Part shown: piece by piece, positions 1 to 7,313 of the stretch
Position numbering within the stretch: the first letter of the stretch is position 1
Layout: every line of letters begins with the position of its first letter
From: an uncultured Clostridium sp.
GTDB taxonomy: Bacteria; Bacillota; Clostridia; TANB77; CAG-508
Assembly: GCA_900557475.1 (NCBI GenBank)
Contig: USTA01000007.1
Location: 1-12,718 of the forward strand
DNA: 12,718 nt
Reading direction: 5' to 3'
The notes under the pieces: generated by a model
What the model saw: the letters and a program-made list of their open reading frames with translations, nothing else
Databases searched by the model: none
Told to the model about the DNA's origin: nothing
Program-made: the position numbers and the translations under genes

Positions 1-33
1 TTATTCCCCCACTTCTGCATTTCATTTTTGCCT

Positions 34-54
34 ATTTTTCAAAAATCATTTTTT
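34..54. repeat. Direct repeat copy A of a 21-base A/T-rich element
   Basis: The 21 bases at 34-54 are identical to 314-334, which form the inner arm and loop of the sortase terminator. TCTGCATT also occurs near both (15-22 and 341-348). This suggests degenerate copies of one small intergenic palindrome, although the low complexity (A and T runs) weakens the case. Confidence 0.4.
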
Positions 55-94
55 CAAAAAATTCATTTTTCTTTTTGTTTTTAATTTTACATAT

Positions 95-123
95 ATATTA
101 TCCTTATTCTCCATGTTTGTCAA
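95..123 (-). promoter_or_regulatory. Probable leftward promoter for a gene beyond the left edge
   Basis: The minus strand has a perfect TTGACA (123-118), a 17-base spacer and TAATAT (100-95, four of six matches). GATAAT (102-97) is an alternative -10 box at 15-base spacing. It lies after the sortase terminator and points off the window, like the gdpP promoter in sequence and layout. No complete gene follows within the window. Confidence 0.5.
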
Positions 124-303
124 TGGCATTTTGATATCAATATGTATATGTTTTATGTTTTCTATGCGTTCAATCCTGCTTATTTCCTATATTTACTCAT
201 TTTGTTTTATTTTTTGCAGTTATGTTTATCTTATCTATTCTAGCCCTATTTTCATAGTTTTTATAGTTTTATTACATTTGTGTGACATTTTATTTTATGC
301 ATC

Positions 304-351
304 AAAAATGCAGATTTTTCAAAAATCATTTTTTAAAAAATCTGCATTTTT
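304..351 (-). terminator. Intrinsic terminator after the sortase gene
   Basis: A perfect 16-bp inverted repeat (304-319 and 336-351), with a GC-containing core TGCAGA/TCTGCA, starts 16 bases after the sortase stop codon. The loop of 16 bases can itself fold as an A-run against a T-run. Because the stem is flanked by A5 and T5 on both sides, it could terminate transcription from either direction. Confidence 0.75.
314..334. repeat. Direct repeat copy B of a 21-base A/T-rich element
   Basis: This is identical to positions 34-54 and lies inside the hairpin at 304-351, with which it shares the run-of-T then run-of-A pattern. Confidence 0.4.
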
Positions 352-367
352 ACTTATTTTTCTTTTT

Positions 368-1084
368 TTATATTTCTTTAGCCTTTACGATAAATCTTTG
401 CTGTCCATAATTAGTACATGTTATCAATGTAATTTCTCTTGCACCATTTGTAAGTTGACTAGTACAACTTACATCTGTTGGTTCTACTACATACGTATTA
501 TATACTGAATATTTAACTTCTTTTCCAGAAAGGTCTGTTAATGATATCTCATCTCCAATTTGAGCTCTACTAAGCTTTCCAAACATTTTTCCGCTCTTAT
601 AATTATGCCCTACTATGCAATAGTTTCCTACTTTATTTGGATTAGGTCCCCAATATTTACATAAAGATACTTTTAGTAATTCTTCATTTTCTTCTGCTAG
701 CACCGGATAATTAATTCCAAGCTTCGCATAATTTAATATAGCCTCTGTTTTATATTGCTGCCCATTTGCTGTTACTTCTGAATTTATTGAGTTTGTAACC
801 GTTGTAGTAGTTGGCATTTCTATTATAGGAACTTCTTCTACTTCATCTGTATCATCTAAAGAAACTACTACTACATTTTCTTCTACTGTTGTATTGTCCA
901 TTTCATCAAGAATCTCTCTTGATATTTGCTCTTTTTGCCCCTTTTCATATTCTGCAAATACATAGTAAAAGCTTAGAATTATTACAAGTATTAGACATAG
1001 TAAAAATACTATTTTATATGTTTTTCTTTTTCTTTTTAGCTCTGGTGTTACATACACTTTTTCTGACACTAAAATCTGATTCAT
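368..1084 (-). CDS. Membrane-anchored sortase (class D-like)
   Basis: Sortases are extracellular cysteine transpeptidases that join LPXTG-type surface proteins to peptidoglycan or to pilin subunits. The 238 residues start with a basic cytoplasmic tail, a single membrane helix (about 24-45) acting as uncleaved anchor, and an acidic, Thr-rich linker (about 46-105). The catalytic domain follows, with all three active-site residues: H160 in YCIVGHNY, C223 in ITLITCTNYG (TLxTC motif) and R230 in QQRFIVKAK. The short catalytic domain and the single N-terminal anchor without a C-terminal one suggest class D or E rather than class A or pilin class C, but I cannot fix the class. No LPXTG substrate is seen in the window. 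The start is preceded by a strong GGGAGGA site overlapping the end of rsmA. The gene is last in the PBP-rsmA-sortase operon and is followed by a hairpin. Confidence 0.92.
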   Translation of the reverse strand: MNQILVSEKVYVTPELKRKRKTYKIVFLLCLILVIILSFYYVFAEYEKGQKEQISREILDEMDNTTVEENVVVVSLDDTDEVEEVPIIEMPTTTTVTNSINSEVTANGQQYKTEAILNYAKLGINYPVLAEENEELLKVSLCKYWGPNPNKVGNYCIVGHNYKSGKMFGKLSRAQIGDEISLTDLSGKEVKYSVYNTYVVEPTDVSCTSQLTNGAREITLITCTNYGQQRFIVKAKEI

Positions 1085-1100
1085 TAAGTTCCTCCCTTTA

Positions 1101-1904
1101 CTATAATTTGTTTACTATTTTTGCATAGTCTTCTAAAGTTAAAGTTTCTCCTCTTACATTTTCATTTATGTTTAATTCTTCTAATATATTTTTTAGTTTT
1201 TCTTTATCTATTATTCCATTTAATGAATTTATAATTGTTTTTCTCCTTTTGTTAAAGTTCTCTCTTATTACTTCAAAAAGCAGTTCTTCATTTTCCACTT
1301 CTACCTTTTTGTTTTCCCTAAGTCTTAAATTCACTATACTTGATTCAACTTCTGGACTTGGCACAAAACATTCTCTAGAAACGTTTTGAATCAATTTTGG
1401 CTCTGCATAATAGTTTACTAGATATGTAATTGCTCCTGCTTTTTTTGTTCCAGGCATTGCACAAATTCGTTCTGCTACTTCTTTTTGAATTAGAATGGTT
1501 ATATCTTTTATTCTTGCTTTTAAAAGTTTTGTAATGATTGATGTTGTTATATAATATGGCAAATTTGCAACCACCTTAGCATTTGGTGCAAGTTTTTCTA
1601 TATCAACGTTTAATATGTCTTCTTTTATTATTTCTACATTGTCATATAAACTAAAACGATCTTTTAAAATATCTATCATATTTGGATCTAACTCAATAGC
1701 TATTACTTTTTCAGCTTTTTTAGCTAAAATTGCTGTAAGTGTTCCTAATCCTGGACCTATTTCTATTACTGTATCTTTTTTTGATACATCTTCTGCTATT
1801 TTTTCTAGTGATTCTTCATCAAAAAGAAAATTCTGTCCTAATTTTTTATTTGGATGAACATTATATTTATTCATTATATATTTGGTTTCTTCTAACATAT
1901 TCAT
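1101..1904 (-). CDS. rsmA: 16S rRNA (adenine(1518)-N6/adenine(1519)-N6)-dimethyltransferase RsmA (KsgA)
   Basis: RsmA dimethylates two adjacent adenines in the 3' terminal helix of 16S rRNA, using S-adenosylmethionine, late in small-subunit assembly. Loss of the modification gives kasugamycin resistance. The 267 residues are the usual length. LGQNFLFD (22-29) opens the Rossmann domain. The SAM-binding motif EIGPGLGTLT is at 48-57, the acidic motif ELD at 71-73, and the catalytic motif NLPYYITT at 114-121. FVPSPEVESSIV (180-191) and NKRRKTIINSL (218-228) are typical of KsgA rather than Erm resistance methylases. The C-terminal RGETLTLEDYAKI is also conserved. Start ATG 1904 is 9 bases after AAAGGA; a second ATG 6 bases further in is possible. 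The gene lies 17 bases after the PBP gene and 16 before the sortase gene. That is unlike the B. subtilis location beside rnmV. Confidence 0.96.
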   Translation of the reverse strand: MNMLEETKYIMNKYNVHPNKKLGQNFLFDEESLEKIAEDVSKKDTVIEIGPGLGTLTAILAKKAEKVIAIELDPNMIDILKDRFSLYDNVEIIKEDILNVDIEKLAPNAKVVANLPYYITTSIITKLLKARIKDITILIQKEVAERICAMPGTKKAGAITYLVNYYAEPKLIQNVSRECFVPSPEVESSIVNLRLRENKKVEVENEELLFEVIRENFNKRRKTIINSLNGIIDKEKLKNILEELNINENVRGETLTLEDYAKIVNKL

Positions 1905-1921
1905 TCTTTCATTTCCTTTAT

Positions 1922-3280
1922 TTAATGCTGTGATGTAGATGTTTTTTCTTGAAGTGTTACGCTAACTACTGTTCCTTCATCTACTTTAGTTTCTGCTTGC
2001 GGATTTTGCGCTATTACTATTCCTTTTCCGCTTCCATTTATATTTAAATTTTTAGCTTCTAGCATTACTTTTGCTTGTTCAAATGTAACACCTTTTAGGT
2101 CCGGTACACTTTGTGATACTCTGTCGTCATTTCCCTCTACATATAATTTTACTATGCCTCCACTTGTAAGCCCTGTTCCTTTTGCTGGTACTTGTTCTTT
2201 TACTATATCTGTTGGCAGTGCTGTTGTGCTATATTTTAATCCTACACCTTCAAGTACCTTTTGTGCCTCTGCAACAGTTTTGTTTGTCACGTCTGGCAGG
2301 CTTATTAAAGATTTATTATTGCCGTCATTTTCACTATTTGATGGGATATCTAAATATGGCAATATTTCACCTAACATCTGCGATACAGCTGGTGCTGCAA
2401 TACTTCCTCCATAATAGCTTTTTCCTTTTGGATTATATAAAGTAAGCAATACTACTGCTTTTGTATTCTCTACTGGTGCTATTGCCGCAAATGAAGCTAC
2501 ATATCCGTTTTCTGGATGGTTTGGATCTGGCTCTGATGTTCCTGTTTTTCCACCAATTGTATACCCTGTTACTTTTGCATATTTTCCTCCTCCATCTTCA
2601 ACAACAGATTTCATTATATCTTTCATTTTATTTGCGGTTTCTGATGAGATTACCTGTTTTACTTCTTTTGTCTCTATATTCGTTACGTTTCCTGTATCTG
2701 GATTTTCTATTTTTCCAACCACATGTGGTGTTACAATTACCCCTTCATTTGCAATTGCTGAAATTGCAGTAGCTAATTGAAGTGGTGTTATTGTAAATCT
2801 TTGTCCAAACGACATTGTTGCAAGCTCAACTTCACCCACAGCATCTTCTGCCCAAAATCCACTTGTTCCCTCACTTGGAAGGTCTATTCCTGTTTTTTTG
2901 AAAAATCCAAATGCATCTAAATATTTATAAAATGTTGGTACTGTAATTCTTTTTCCAAGTTGTATTAATGCAGGGTTACATGAATTCTCTAATGCATTTC
3001 TTAGTGTTTGACTTCCATGCCCACTTGTTGCAGTACATTTGATTTTTCTGTCTGCAACTTGTTCATATCCTATGCATGAAAAATCTCCTGGAGTGTCTGT
3101 TTCTGCAAGGTTCTCTTCTAGTGCAATTGCTGCTGTTATTGTTTTGAACGTTGACCCTGGTTCATAAGTATCGAGTACCGCTCTGTTTCTCCACATTGTA
3201 TATAAAGTATTAGTCTGCTCTGCTTGGGTTAAATTATCCCATCCGCTCTTTATACCACTCACTTGGAGTATATGGGTCAT
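1922..3280 (-). CDS. Class B penicillin-binding protein, transpeptidase and PASTA part (frame-split gene)
   Basis: This is the second half of the class B PBP that begins at 4187. Residue numbers count from the ATG at 3280, but that ATG has no ribosome binding site, and the homologous part starts only at residue 14 (WDNLTQAEQ). All three active-site motifs are here: SxxK as STFK (S43-K46, in YEPGSTFKTITA), SxN as SCN (100-102) and KTG (245-247, in GGKTGTSEP). Two PASTA domains follow, at about 325-383 (SLPDVTNKTVAEAQKVLE) and about 388-446 (SVPDLKGVTFEQAKVMLE). PASTA repeats bind peptidoglycan or septal partners. Two repeats are the PBP2x pattern; SpoVD of B. subtilis has one. The fragment lacks a membrane anchor and signal peptide, so made alone it would stay inside the cell and not function. 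Both halves remain otherwise intact, which argues for a recent change or sequence error rather than an old pseudogene. rsmA starts 17 bases downstream. Confidence 0.88.
   Translation of the reverse strand: MTHILQVSGIKSGWDNLTQAEQTNTLYTMWRNRAVLDTYEPGSTFKTITAAIALEENLAETDTPGDFSCIGYEQVADRKIKCTATSGHGSQTLRNALENSCNPALIQLGKRITVPTFYKYLDAFGFFKKTGIDLPSEGTSGFWAEDAVGEVELATMSFGQRFTITPLQLATAISAIANEGVIVTPHVVGKIENPDTGNVTNIETKEVKQVISSETANKMKDIMKSVVEDGGGKYAKVTGYTIGGKTGTSEPDPNHPENGYVASFAAIAPVENTKAVVLLTLYNPKGKSYYGGSIAAPAVSQMLGEILPYLDIPSNSENDGNNKSLISLPDVTNKTVAEAQKVLEGVGLKYSTTALPTDIVKEQVPAKGTGLTSGGIVKLYVEGNDDRVSQSVPDLKGVTFEQAKVMLEAKNLNINGSGKGIVIAQNPQAETKVDEGTVVSVTLQEKTSTSQH
3234..3248 (-). other. Reading-frame break (+1) inside the penicillin-binding protein gene
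   Basis: The coding strand reads GAG CGG ATG GGA TAA in the upstream frame and TGG GAT AAT in the downstream frame. Removing one G or the A within CGGA (3245-3242) yields GAG CGG/CGA TGG GAT AAT, that is E-R-W-D-N. This joins the two halves into about 754 residues, a normal length for a PASTA-containing class B PBP. There is no long homopolymer. No obvious programmed slip signal is seen. A one-base insertion, either a real mutation or a sequence error, is the simplest reading. Confidence 0.85.
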
Positions 3281-4187
3281 TTAGATTGTAATCTGGATAA
3301 GTTGCCATTGCAAGAATTTCTCCTGTATCAGGATTCATTATTATTACATTTCCGCCTCTTTTACAATCATTTTCTTCTACTGCCTGTTTTAGATATTTTT
3401 CTGCTATTGTTTGAATATTTGAATCTATTGTAAGATAAATATTGCTTCCATCTTCTGGAGCTATATATTTCTCATTTTTATCTGAAATTGCTTCTTGCGT
3501 TACATCAACAGAAGTTGTTAGTTTTCCAGATGTTCCTTTTAGTACATCATCATAACTTAATTCTACTCCATCTAATCCCTGATTGTTATTACCGCAAAAT
3601 CCGATTAAATTCGAAGCCAAATTATCATATGGGTAATATCTTTTTACATCTTCGTCAATGTTTACCCCTGCTGTTACACCATTTTCTTTTAGCCATTCTT
3701 CTAATTCTTTTACTTTATCATTGTCTACTTTTGAAGCTATTATTTCAACACTCTTACTACTATTTAGCTTTTTTAGTACTTCTGTTTCATCAAGTTCAAA
3801 AATTTCCGCCATTTTTTTTGCCATTTTCTCTTTTGTTTCTTTAAGTACCTCTTCTTTGTCTTGCCCCTTTTTCTTTTTCACTGAAATTAAGCTAGGGTTA
3901 ACTGAAACTGTATCTACATTTACACTTATTGCTAGTGCCTTTCCCGTAGAATCATAAATTGTTCCTCTTTTTGCACTAATAAGCGTACTTGAAGTTGACT
4001 GACTATATTCTTTTTTCTTTAGCCATTCTCCCTCTACAAATTGAAGCCAAGCAACTCTTCCTAATAGTATTATAAAAATTAACATTACAATCAGAGTTAC
4101 AACTAATGCTTTTTTAGCTGAAACCTTTGCTATATTAGATTTTTTATTGCTTTCTTCTCTATTTATTTTTTCAAATTTATTTGACAT
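3234..4187 (-). CDS. Class B penicillin-binding protein, N-terminal part (frame-split gene)
   Basis: This is the first half of a high-molecular-weight class B PBP (PBP2x/SpoVD-like), a D,D-transpeptidase that cross-links peptidoglycan outside the membrane. The 317 residues comprise a short basic cytoplasmic tail, one membrane helix (about 27-45) and the PBP dimerisation domain. That domain starts at the conserved RGTIYDSTGKALA (74-86), includes YYPYDNLASNLIGF (184-197), and leads into the transpeptidase region (YLTIDSNIQTIAEKYL, then IIMNPDTGEILAMATYPDYN). It stops at TAA (3236-3234) soon after NDPYTPSEWYKER, well before any catalytic motif, so this product alone would be inactive. The protein continues in the +1 frame (1922-3280). 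The start ATG has AAGGA about 9 bases upstream. The gene follows the ftsH terminator and is probably first in an operon with rsmA and the sortase. Whether the break is real cannot be judged from this sequence. Confidence 0.85.
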   Translation of the reverse strand: MSNKFEKINREESNKKSNIAKVSAKKALVVTLIVMLIFIILLGRVAWLQFVEGEWLKKKEYSQSTSSTLISAKRGTIYDSTGKALAISVNVDTVSVNPSLISVKKKKGQDKEEVLKETKEKMAKKMAEIFELDETEVLKKLNSSKSVEIIASKVDNDKVKELEEWLKENGVTAGVNIDEDVKRYYPYDNLASNLIGFCGNNNQGLDGVELSYDDVLKGTSGKLTTSVDVTQEAISDKNEKYIAPEDGSNIYLTIDSNIQTIAEKYLKQAVEENDCKRGGNVIIMNPDTGEILAMATYPDYNLNDPYTPSEWYKERMG

Positions 4188-4229
4188 TTATTTCATTCCT
4201 TTATCTTTTAGTTATTTCCAATTTCCCCT

Positions 4230-4263
4230 ATTATATTTTACATTATGTTAGCCTAAAAAGCAA
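4230..4263 (-). promoter_or_regulatory. Probable promoter for the PBP-rsmA-sortase operon
   Basis: In the 192-base gap after the ftsH terminator, the minus strand has TTGCTT (4263-4258), a 17-base spacer and TAAAAT (4240-4235, five of six matches). A perfect TATAAT (4235-4230) overlaps it but lacks a good -35 box at the right distance. Either could start transcription about 40 bases before the PBP start codon. The position after a terminator makes a promoter expected here. Confidence 0.5.
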
Positions 4264-4338
4264 CCATTTTAATATTATTTACCTTAGTAAATTTTGTATT
4301 TATGTATGATAATTTCTTGTTTTACTAAAATTAAAAAA

Positions 4339-4365
4339 GCTAAAATAAGTACACCTTATTTTAGC
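4339..4365 (-). terminator. Intrinsic terminator after ftsH
   Basis: An 11-bp perfect stem, GCTAAAATAAG/CTTATTTTAGC, with a 5-base loop lies 14 bases after the ftsH stop codon. On the minus strand it is followed at once by TTTTTTAATTTT. This is a textbook Rho-independent terminator and separates ftsH from the penicillin-binding protein unit. Confidence 0.9.
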
Positions 4366-4379
4366 CCTTTAATTTTTTA

Positions 4380-6179
4380 TTATGCGAAAATTTCGTCAAA
4401 TTCTTCGCCTGTTATTTTTTCTTTTTCTACTAGAATATCTGCTACCCTATCAAGTTTATCCCTATGCTCTCTTAATATTGATTTTGCACTTTCATATGCA
4501 TTATCTATTATTCTCTTAATTTCTTCGTCTATAACTCCTGCTGTTTCTTCTGAATAAGATTTTTCTTGCCCCCAGTCTCTGCCAATAAATACTTCATCTT
4601 GATCTGAACCAAGTGTTATAGTTCCTATTCTTTCGCTCATTCCGTATTTTGTAACCATTGCCTTTGCAATTTGAGTAGCTCTTTCTATATCATTACTTGC
4701 CCCTGTTGAAATATCTCCTAGTACAAGCTCTTCAGAAGCTCTTCCTCCTAGTAATGATATTATATTTTCTAACATCTCTGTTTTTGAAATAAACGATTTA
4801 TCTTCTGTTGGTCTATACATGGTATATCCGCCAGCCATTCCTCTAGGTATTATAGAAATTTCATGTACTGGGTCCTGTGTCTTTAAATATCTACTTACTA
4901 CTGCGTGACCACCTTCATGGTATGCTACTAATTTTTTCTCTTTGTCACTTCTTACTCTAGTTTTCTTTTCAGGTCCCATTGTTACCTTAATCATTGCATC
5001 TTCTATTTCTCTTTCTCCTATTTCTGTCTTATTTCTTCTTGCTGCTAAAAGAGCTGCTTCATTAAGTACATTTTCTAAATCTGCGCCTGTAAATCCTGAA
5101 GTATTTTTTGCAATAATATTTAAGTCAACATCTTCTGCTAATCTCTTCTTTTTACTATGAACTTCTAATATTTGTTCTCTTGCTTTTACATCTGGAGCTG
5201 GAACAACTATTTGTCTGTCAAATCTTCCTGGTCTTAATAACGCTTTATCTAATACATCTGGTCTATTTGTTGCAGCAAGAACAATAACTCCTTCGTTTGC
5301 TGAAAATCCGTCCATTTCAACAAGCATTTGGTTTAGAGTTTGTTCTCTTTCGTCATGTCCTCCTCCAAGTCCAGCACCTCTTTGACGTCCTACTGCATCA
5401 ATTTCATCTATAAATATTATACATGGTGAGTTTCTTTTTGCTTCTTCAAATAAATCTCTTACTCTTGAAGCACCAACACCAACAAACATTTCAACAAAGT
5501 CTGAGCCACTTATTATAAAGAATGGTACTCCTGCTTCTCCTGCAACTGCTTTTGCTAAAAGTGTTTTTCCTGTTCCAGGCCCTCCAACAAGTAATACTCC
5601 TTTTGGAATTCTCGCTCCCATATCTGTAAATTTTTTTGGATTTTTTAAAAATTCTACAATTTCTTGTAACTCTTCTTTTTCCTCATCAATTCCTGCAACA
5701 TCTTTAAATGTAACTTTATTTTTATCATTTGCACTAATCATTCTGGCTTTGCTTTTTCCAAATGACATTGATCCCTTACTATTTCCTTGTGCTCCACCAA
5801 AGAATAACATTACCATTAATGCAAGTAATACTATTGATGATATTGGAAGTAACAAATCAGATACTATTAATAAAAATGATTCATCTTCTTCTGTTACTTT
5901 AATTGAATTTGTTTTCATTGCTCCGTCTAGATTTTCCATTAAGTTTTCTACACTTGGAATATTTACTGTCTTTACATTTGAATCATTTTTTAATTTTACC
6001 TTTGCACTTTTTCCGCCATATTCTATTTCTACATCAGTAACTTCTCCTACCTCTATTTTAGCTACAAGTTCAGAATATGTTAATTTTTTATTTGATGTGT
6101 CTAGTAATGCTGGAACTACAAATAGTAAAACTATTCCTACTATTAACCATACCGCTAATGTCTTTATGCTATTTTTCAA
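4380..6179 (-). CDS. ftsH: ATP-dependent zinc metalloprotease FtsH
   Basis: FtsH is a membrane-anchored hexameric AAA+ protease that degrades misfolded membrane proteins and some regulators. From the TTG start (read as Met) the protein has 599 residues, beginning [16 protein letters not shown] first membrane helix (about 7-25), a small extracytoplasmic domain and a second helix (about 105-127) come first. The AAA module follows, with Walker A GGPGTGKT (199-206), the pore motif FVG (232-234), Walker B IIFIDEID (254-261) and the second region of homology [20 protein letters not shown] (303-322). The protease domain has HEGGH (H421, E422, H425) and the third zinc ligand D497 (SNDIERAT). All catalytic residues are present. 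The start is set by AAGGAGG 8 bases upstream. It lies 125 bases after tilS, a common Firmicutes neighbour (tilS-hpt-ftsH in B. subtilis), but hpt is absent here. A terminator follows. Confidence 0.97.
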   Translation of the reverse strand: MKNSIKTLAVWLIVGIVLLFVVPALLDTSNKKLTYSELVAKIEVGEVTDVEIEYGGKSAKVKLKNDSNVKTVNIPSVENLMENLDGAMKTNSIKVTEEDESFLLIVSDLLLPISSIVLLALMVMLFFGGAQGNSKGSMSFGKSKARMISANDKNKVTFKDVAGIDEEKEELQEIVEFLKNPKKFTDMGARIPKGVLLVGGPGTGKTLLAKAVAGEAGVPFFIISGSDFVEMFVGVGASRVRDLFEEAKRNSPCIIFIDEIDAVGRQRGAGLGGGHDEREQTLNQMLVEMDGFSANEGVIVLAATNRPDVLDKALLRPGRFDRQIVVPAPDVKAREQILEVHSKKKRLAEDVDLNIIAKNTSGFTGADLENVLNEAALLAARRNKTEIGEREIEDAMIKVTMGPEKKTRVRSDKEKKLVAYHEGGHAVVSRYLKTQDPVHEISIIPRGMAGGYTMYRPTEDKSFISKTEMLENIISLLGGRASEELVLGDISTGASNDIERATQIAKAMVTKYGMSERIGTITLGSDQDEVFIGRDWGQEKSYSEETAGVIDEEIKRIIDNAYESAKSILREHRDKLDRVADILVEKEKITGEEFDEIFA

Positions 6180-6187
6180 AATTTTGT

Positions 6188-6194
6188 CCTCCTT
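6188..6194 (-). promoter_or_regulatory. Ribosome binding site supporting a TTG start for ftsH
   Basis: A perfect AAGGAGG lies 8 bases upstream of an in-frame TTG (6179-6177). The next upstream in-frame ATG (6242) has no comparable site and would add 21 residues that do not resemble the FtsH N-terminus. Confidence 0.85.
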
Positions 6195-6226
6195 GCATTT
6201 TTTATCATATTGTAAAGTATCACAAA

Positions 6227-6255
6227 AGTTTAGTTTATGCAATACCTTTTATCAA
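6227..6255 (-). promoter_or_regulatory. Possible weak promoter for ftsH
   Basis: In the 125-base gap between tilS and ftsH, the minus strand has TTGATA (6255-6250), a 17-base spacer and TAAACT (6232-6227, four of six matches). A better -10 box, TATGAT (6209-6204), lies further down but has no matching -35 box. No terminator follows tilS, so ftsH could equally be read from the upstream operon. The evidence is suggestive only, because such matches are frequent in AT-rich DNA. Confidence 0.3.
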
Positions 6256-6304
6256 AGTTTTTTTATGTACAAATTTAGTAATTTTCGTCTTTCCTTACGG
6301 AAAT

Positions 6305-7303
6305 TTAAGCTAATCGCTCAAAAGATATTTTCTTATTTTTTACCAATATTTTTAAGTTTTTATTGACTAGCATATATTTATTTCCAATATTATTTTCTGC
6401 CATTATAATTATGTCATCTATATTTGTCTTTTCTATGTTTTTAGTGTGTCCAAATAGTTTATTTATAATATAAAATATTAAATTTTGTCTTATACATATG
6501 TCTAATGCATTAAACTCCTTAATATCTATTTCATATCCCATTTTTTTATGCACAATTTTTTTTGTAAATTCTATTTCTACATTTTTCTTAATATATTCAT
6601 TTTCTGTTTTTACAATTTTTGAAATTCTGCTTAAGTTTTCTATTATATTAGGATTTAGTTCCTTTAAATATGGTATTAATTCATTTCTGATTCTATTCCT
6701 TTTATAGATATTTTCTTTATTTGTTGAATCTATTCTTGGATTTAAATTATAACTATCACAATATCTTTCAATTTCTTCTCTTGAGACATTTATTAATGGC
6801 CTTATATACTTTCCATATTCTTTTGGCTGAATTCCTTCTAAACCATTAAGCCCGCTTCCTCTTATTAGATTTAATAAAACCGTTTCTGCATTATCATTTT
6901 TGTTATGTGCAATTGCTATTTTATTTGCTCCTACTTTTTTTCCTATCTCATCAAAAAAATCATATCTTATTTTTCTTCCTTCTTCTTCTGTTCCTACTTT
7001 TTCTTCTTTAGCAAGTTTTTCTACATCTACTCTTTTTACATAACATTCTATTTTTAATTTTTCACACAAGTTTTCCACAAATTCTTCATCAATTGTGGAA
7101 TCTTTACGGATTAAATGGTTTACATGGCATACTACAAGTTTTATTCCAAGTTTTTCTTTAAATTTATTTAGCACAGCCAAAAGAGTAATAGAGTCAGGGC
7201 CACCTGAGACCCCAACAACTATTACATCTCCTTTTTCTATTAAGTTATTTTTATTTATTGTATTTAATACTTCTTCTTCTAGCTTATCTAACCTTATACT
7301 CAT
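6305..7303 (-). CDS. tilS: tRNA(Ile)-lysidine synthetase TilS
   Basis: TilS attaches lysine to C34 of the tRNA-Ile that carries a CAU anticodon, using ATP, so that it reads AUA instead of AUG. In a genome this AT-rich, AUA codons are common, so the enzyme is likely essential. The PP-loop ATPase motif SGGPDS is at residues 33-38, followed by CHVNHLIR (59-66) and the family block [15 protein letters not shown] (131-145), [13 protein letters not shown] (146-158) and [12 protein letters not shown] (202-213). I chose the ATG at 7303 because GGAG stands 5 bases upstream. The in-frame ATG at 7321 overlaps the dnaB stop and has no ribosome binding site. The resulting 332 residues are shorter than E. 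coli or B. subtilis TilS (roughly 430-470) and closer to the short Aquifex type. The C-terminal accessory domain therefore looks reduced. Confidence 0.92.
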   Translation of the reverse strand: MSIRLDKLEEEVLNTINKNNLIEKGDVIVVGVSGGPDSITLLAVLNKFKEKLGIKLVVCHVNHLIRKDSTIDEEFVENLCEKLKIECYVKRVDVEKLAKEEKVGTEEEGRKIRYDFFDEIGKKVGANKIAIAHNKNDNAETVLLNLIRGSGLNGLEGIQPKEYGKYIRPLINVSREEIERYCDSYNLNPRIDSTNKENIYKRNRIRNELIPYLKELNPNIIENLSRISKIVKTENEYIKKNVEIEFTKKIVHKKMGYEIDIKEFNALDICIRQNLIFYIINKLFGHTKNIEKTNIDDIIIMAENNIGNKYMLVNKNLKILVKNKKISFERLA

Positions 7304-7308
7304 TACAT

Positions 7309-7312
7309 CTCC
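7309..7312 (-). promoter_or_regulatory. Ribosome binding site deciding the tilS start
   Basis: GGAG sits just after the dnaB stop codon and 5 bases before the ATG at 7303. The earlier in-frame ATG codons, at 7321 and further upstream inside dnaB, lack such a site. The tilS protein therefore most likely begins [10 protein letters not shown]. Confidence 0.6.
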
Positions 7313-7313
7313 A

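Larger units (their letters stand above)
1..303. other. Intergenic region without a supported gene
   Basis: No reading frame on the minus strand here is longer than a few codons apart from frames running off the edge. The one long plus-strand frame (113-508) overlaps the sortase 3' end in antisense, has no ribosome binding site and encodes a low-complexity Phe/Ile/Tyr-rich chain. The stretch holds the leftward promoter at 95-123. At 34-61 it also has an A/T-rich near-copy of the sequence in the sortase terminator loop. Two candidate ATGs (25 and 20, minus strand) are open to the window edge, but only a few codons are visible. Confidence 0.6.

Noticed and set aside
113..508. Plus-strand frame of 131 codons at the left end
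   Set aside because: It overlaps the sortase 3' end in antisense, has no ribosome binding site, crosses the sortase terminator hairpin, and its translation is low-complexity Phe/Ile/Tyr/Ser-rich, as expected from the complement of A-rich coding DNA.
3234..3248. Alternative genetic code or stop-codon recoding in the PBP
   Set aside because: The upstream frame ends at TAA, and reading through it would not enter the downstream frame. All other genes read normally with the standard bacterial code.
3242..3280. ATG at 3280 as a true independent start for the catalytic half of the PBP
   Set aside because: No ribosome binding site precedes it, its first 13 residues are an out-of-frame reading of the upstream half, and the product would have no signal or anchor to reach its extracellular substrate.
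3488..3957. Plus-strand frames opposite the penicillin-binding protein
   Set aside because: They are antisense shadows of a well-recognised gene, rich in Leu, Phe and Ser, with no family signature. The same holds for the other plus-strand frames across the window.
6290..6303. Small hairpin TTTCC-loop-GGAAA after tilS as a terminator
   Set aside because: The stem is only 5 bp and no T-run follows on the minus strand, so it is unlikely to end transcription.
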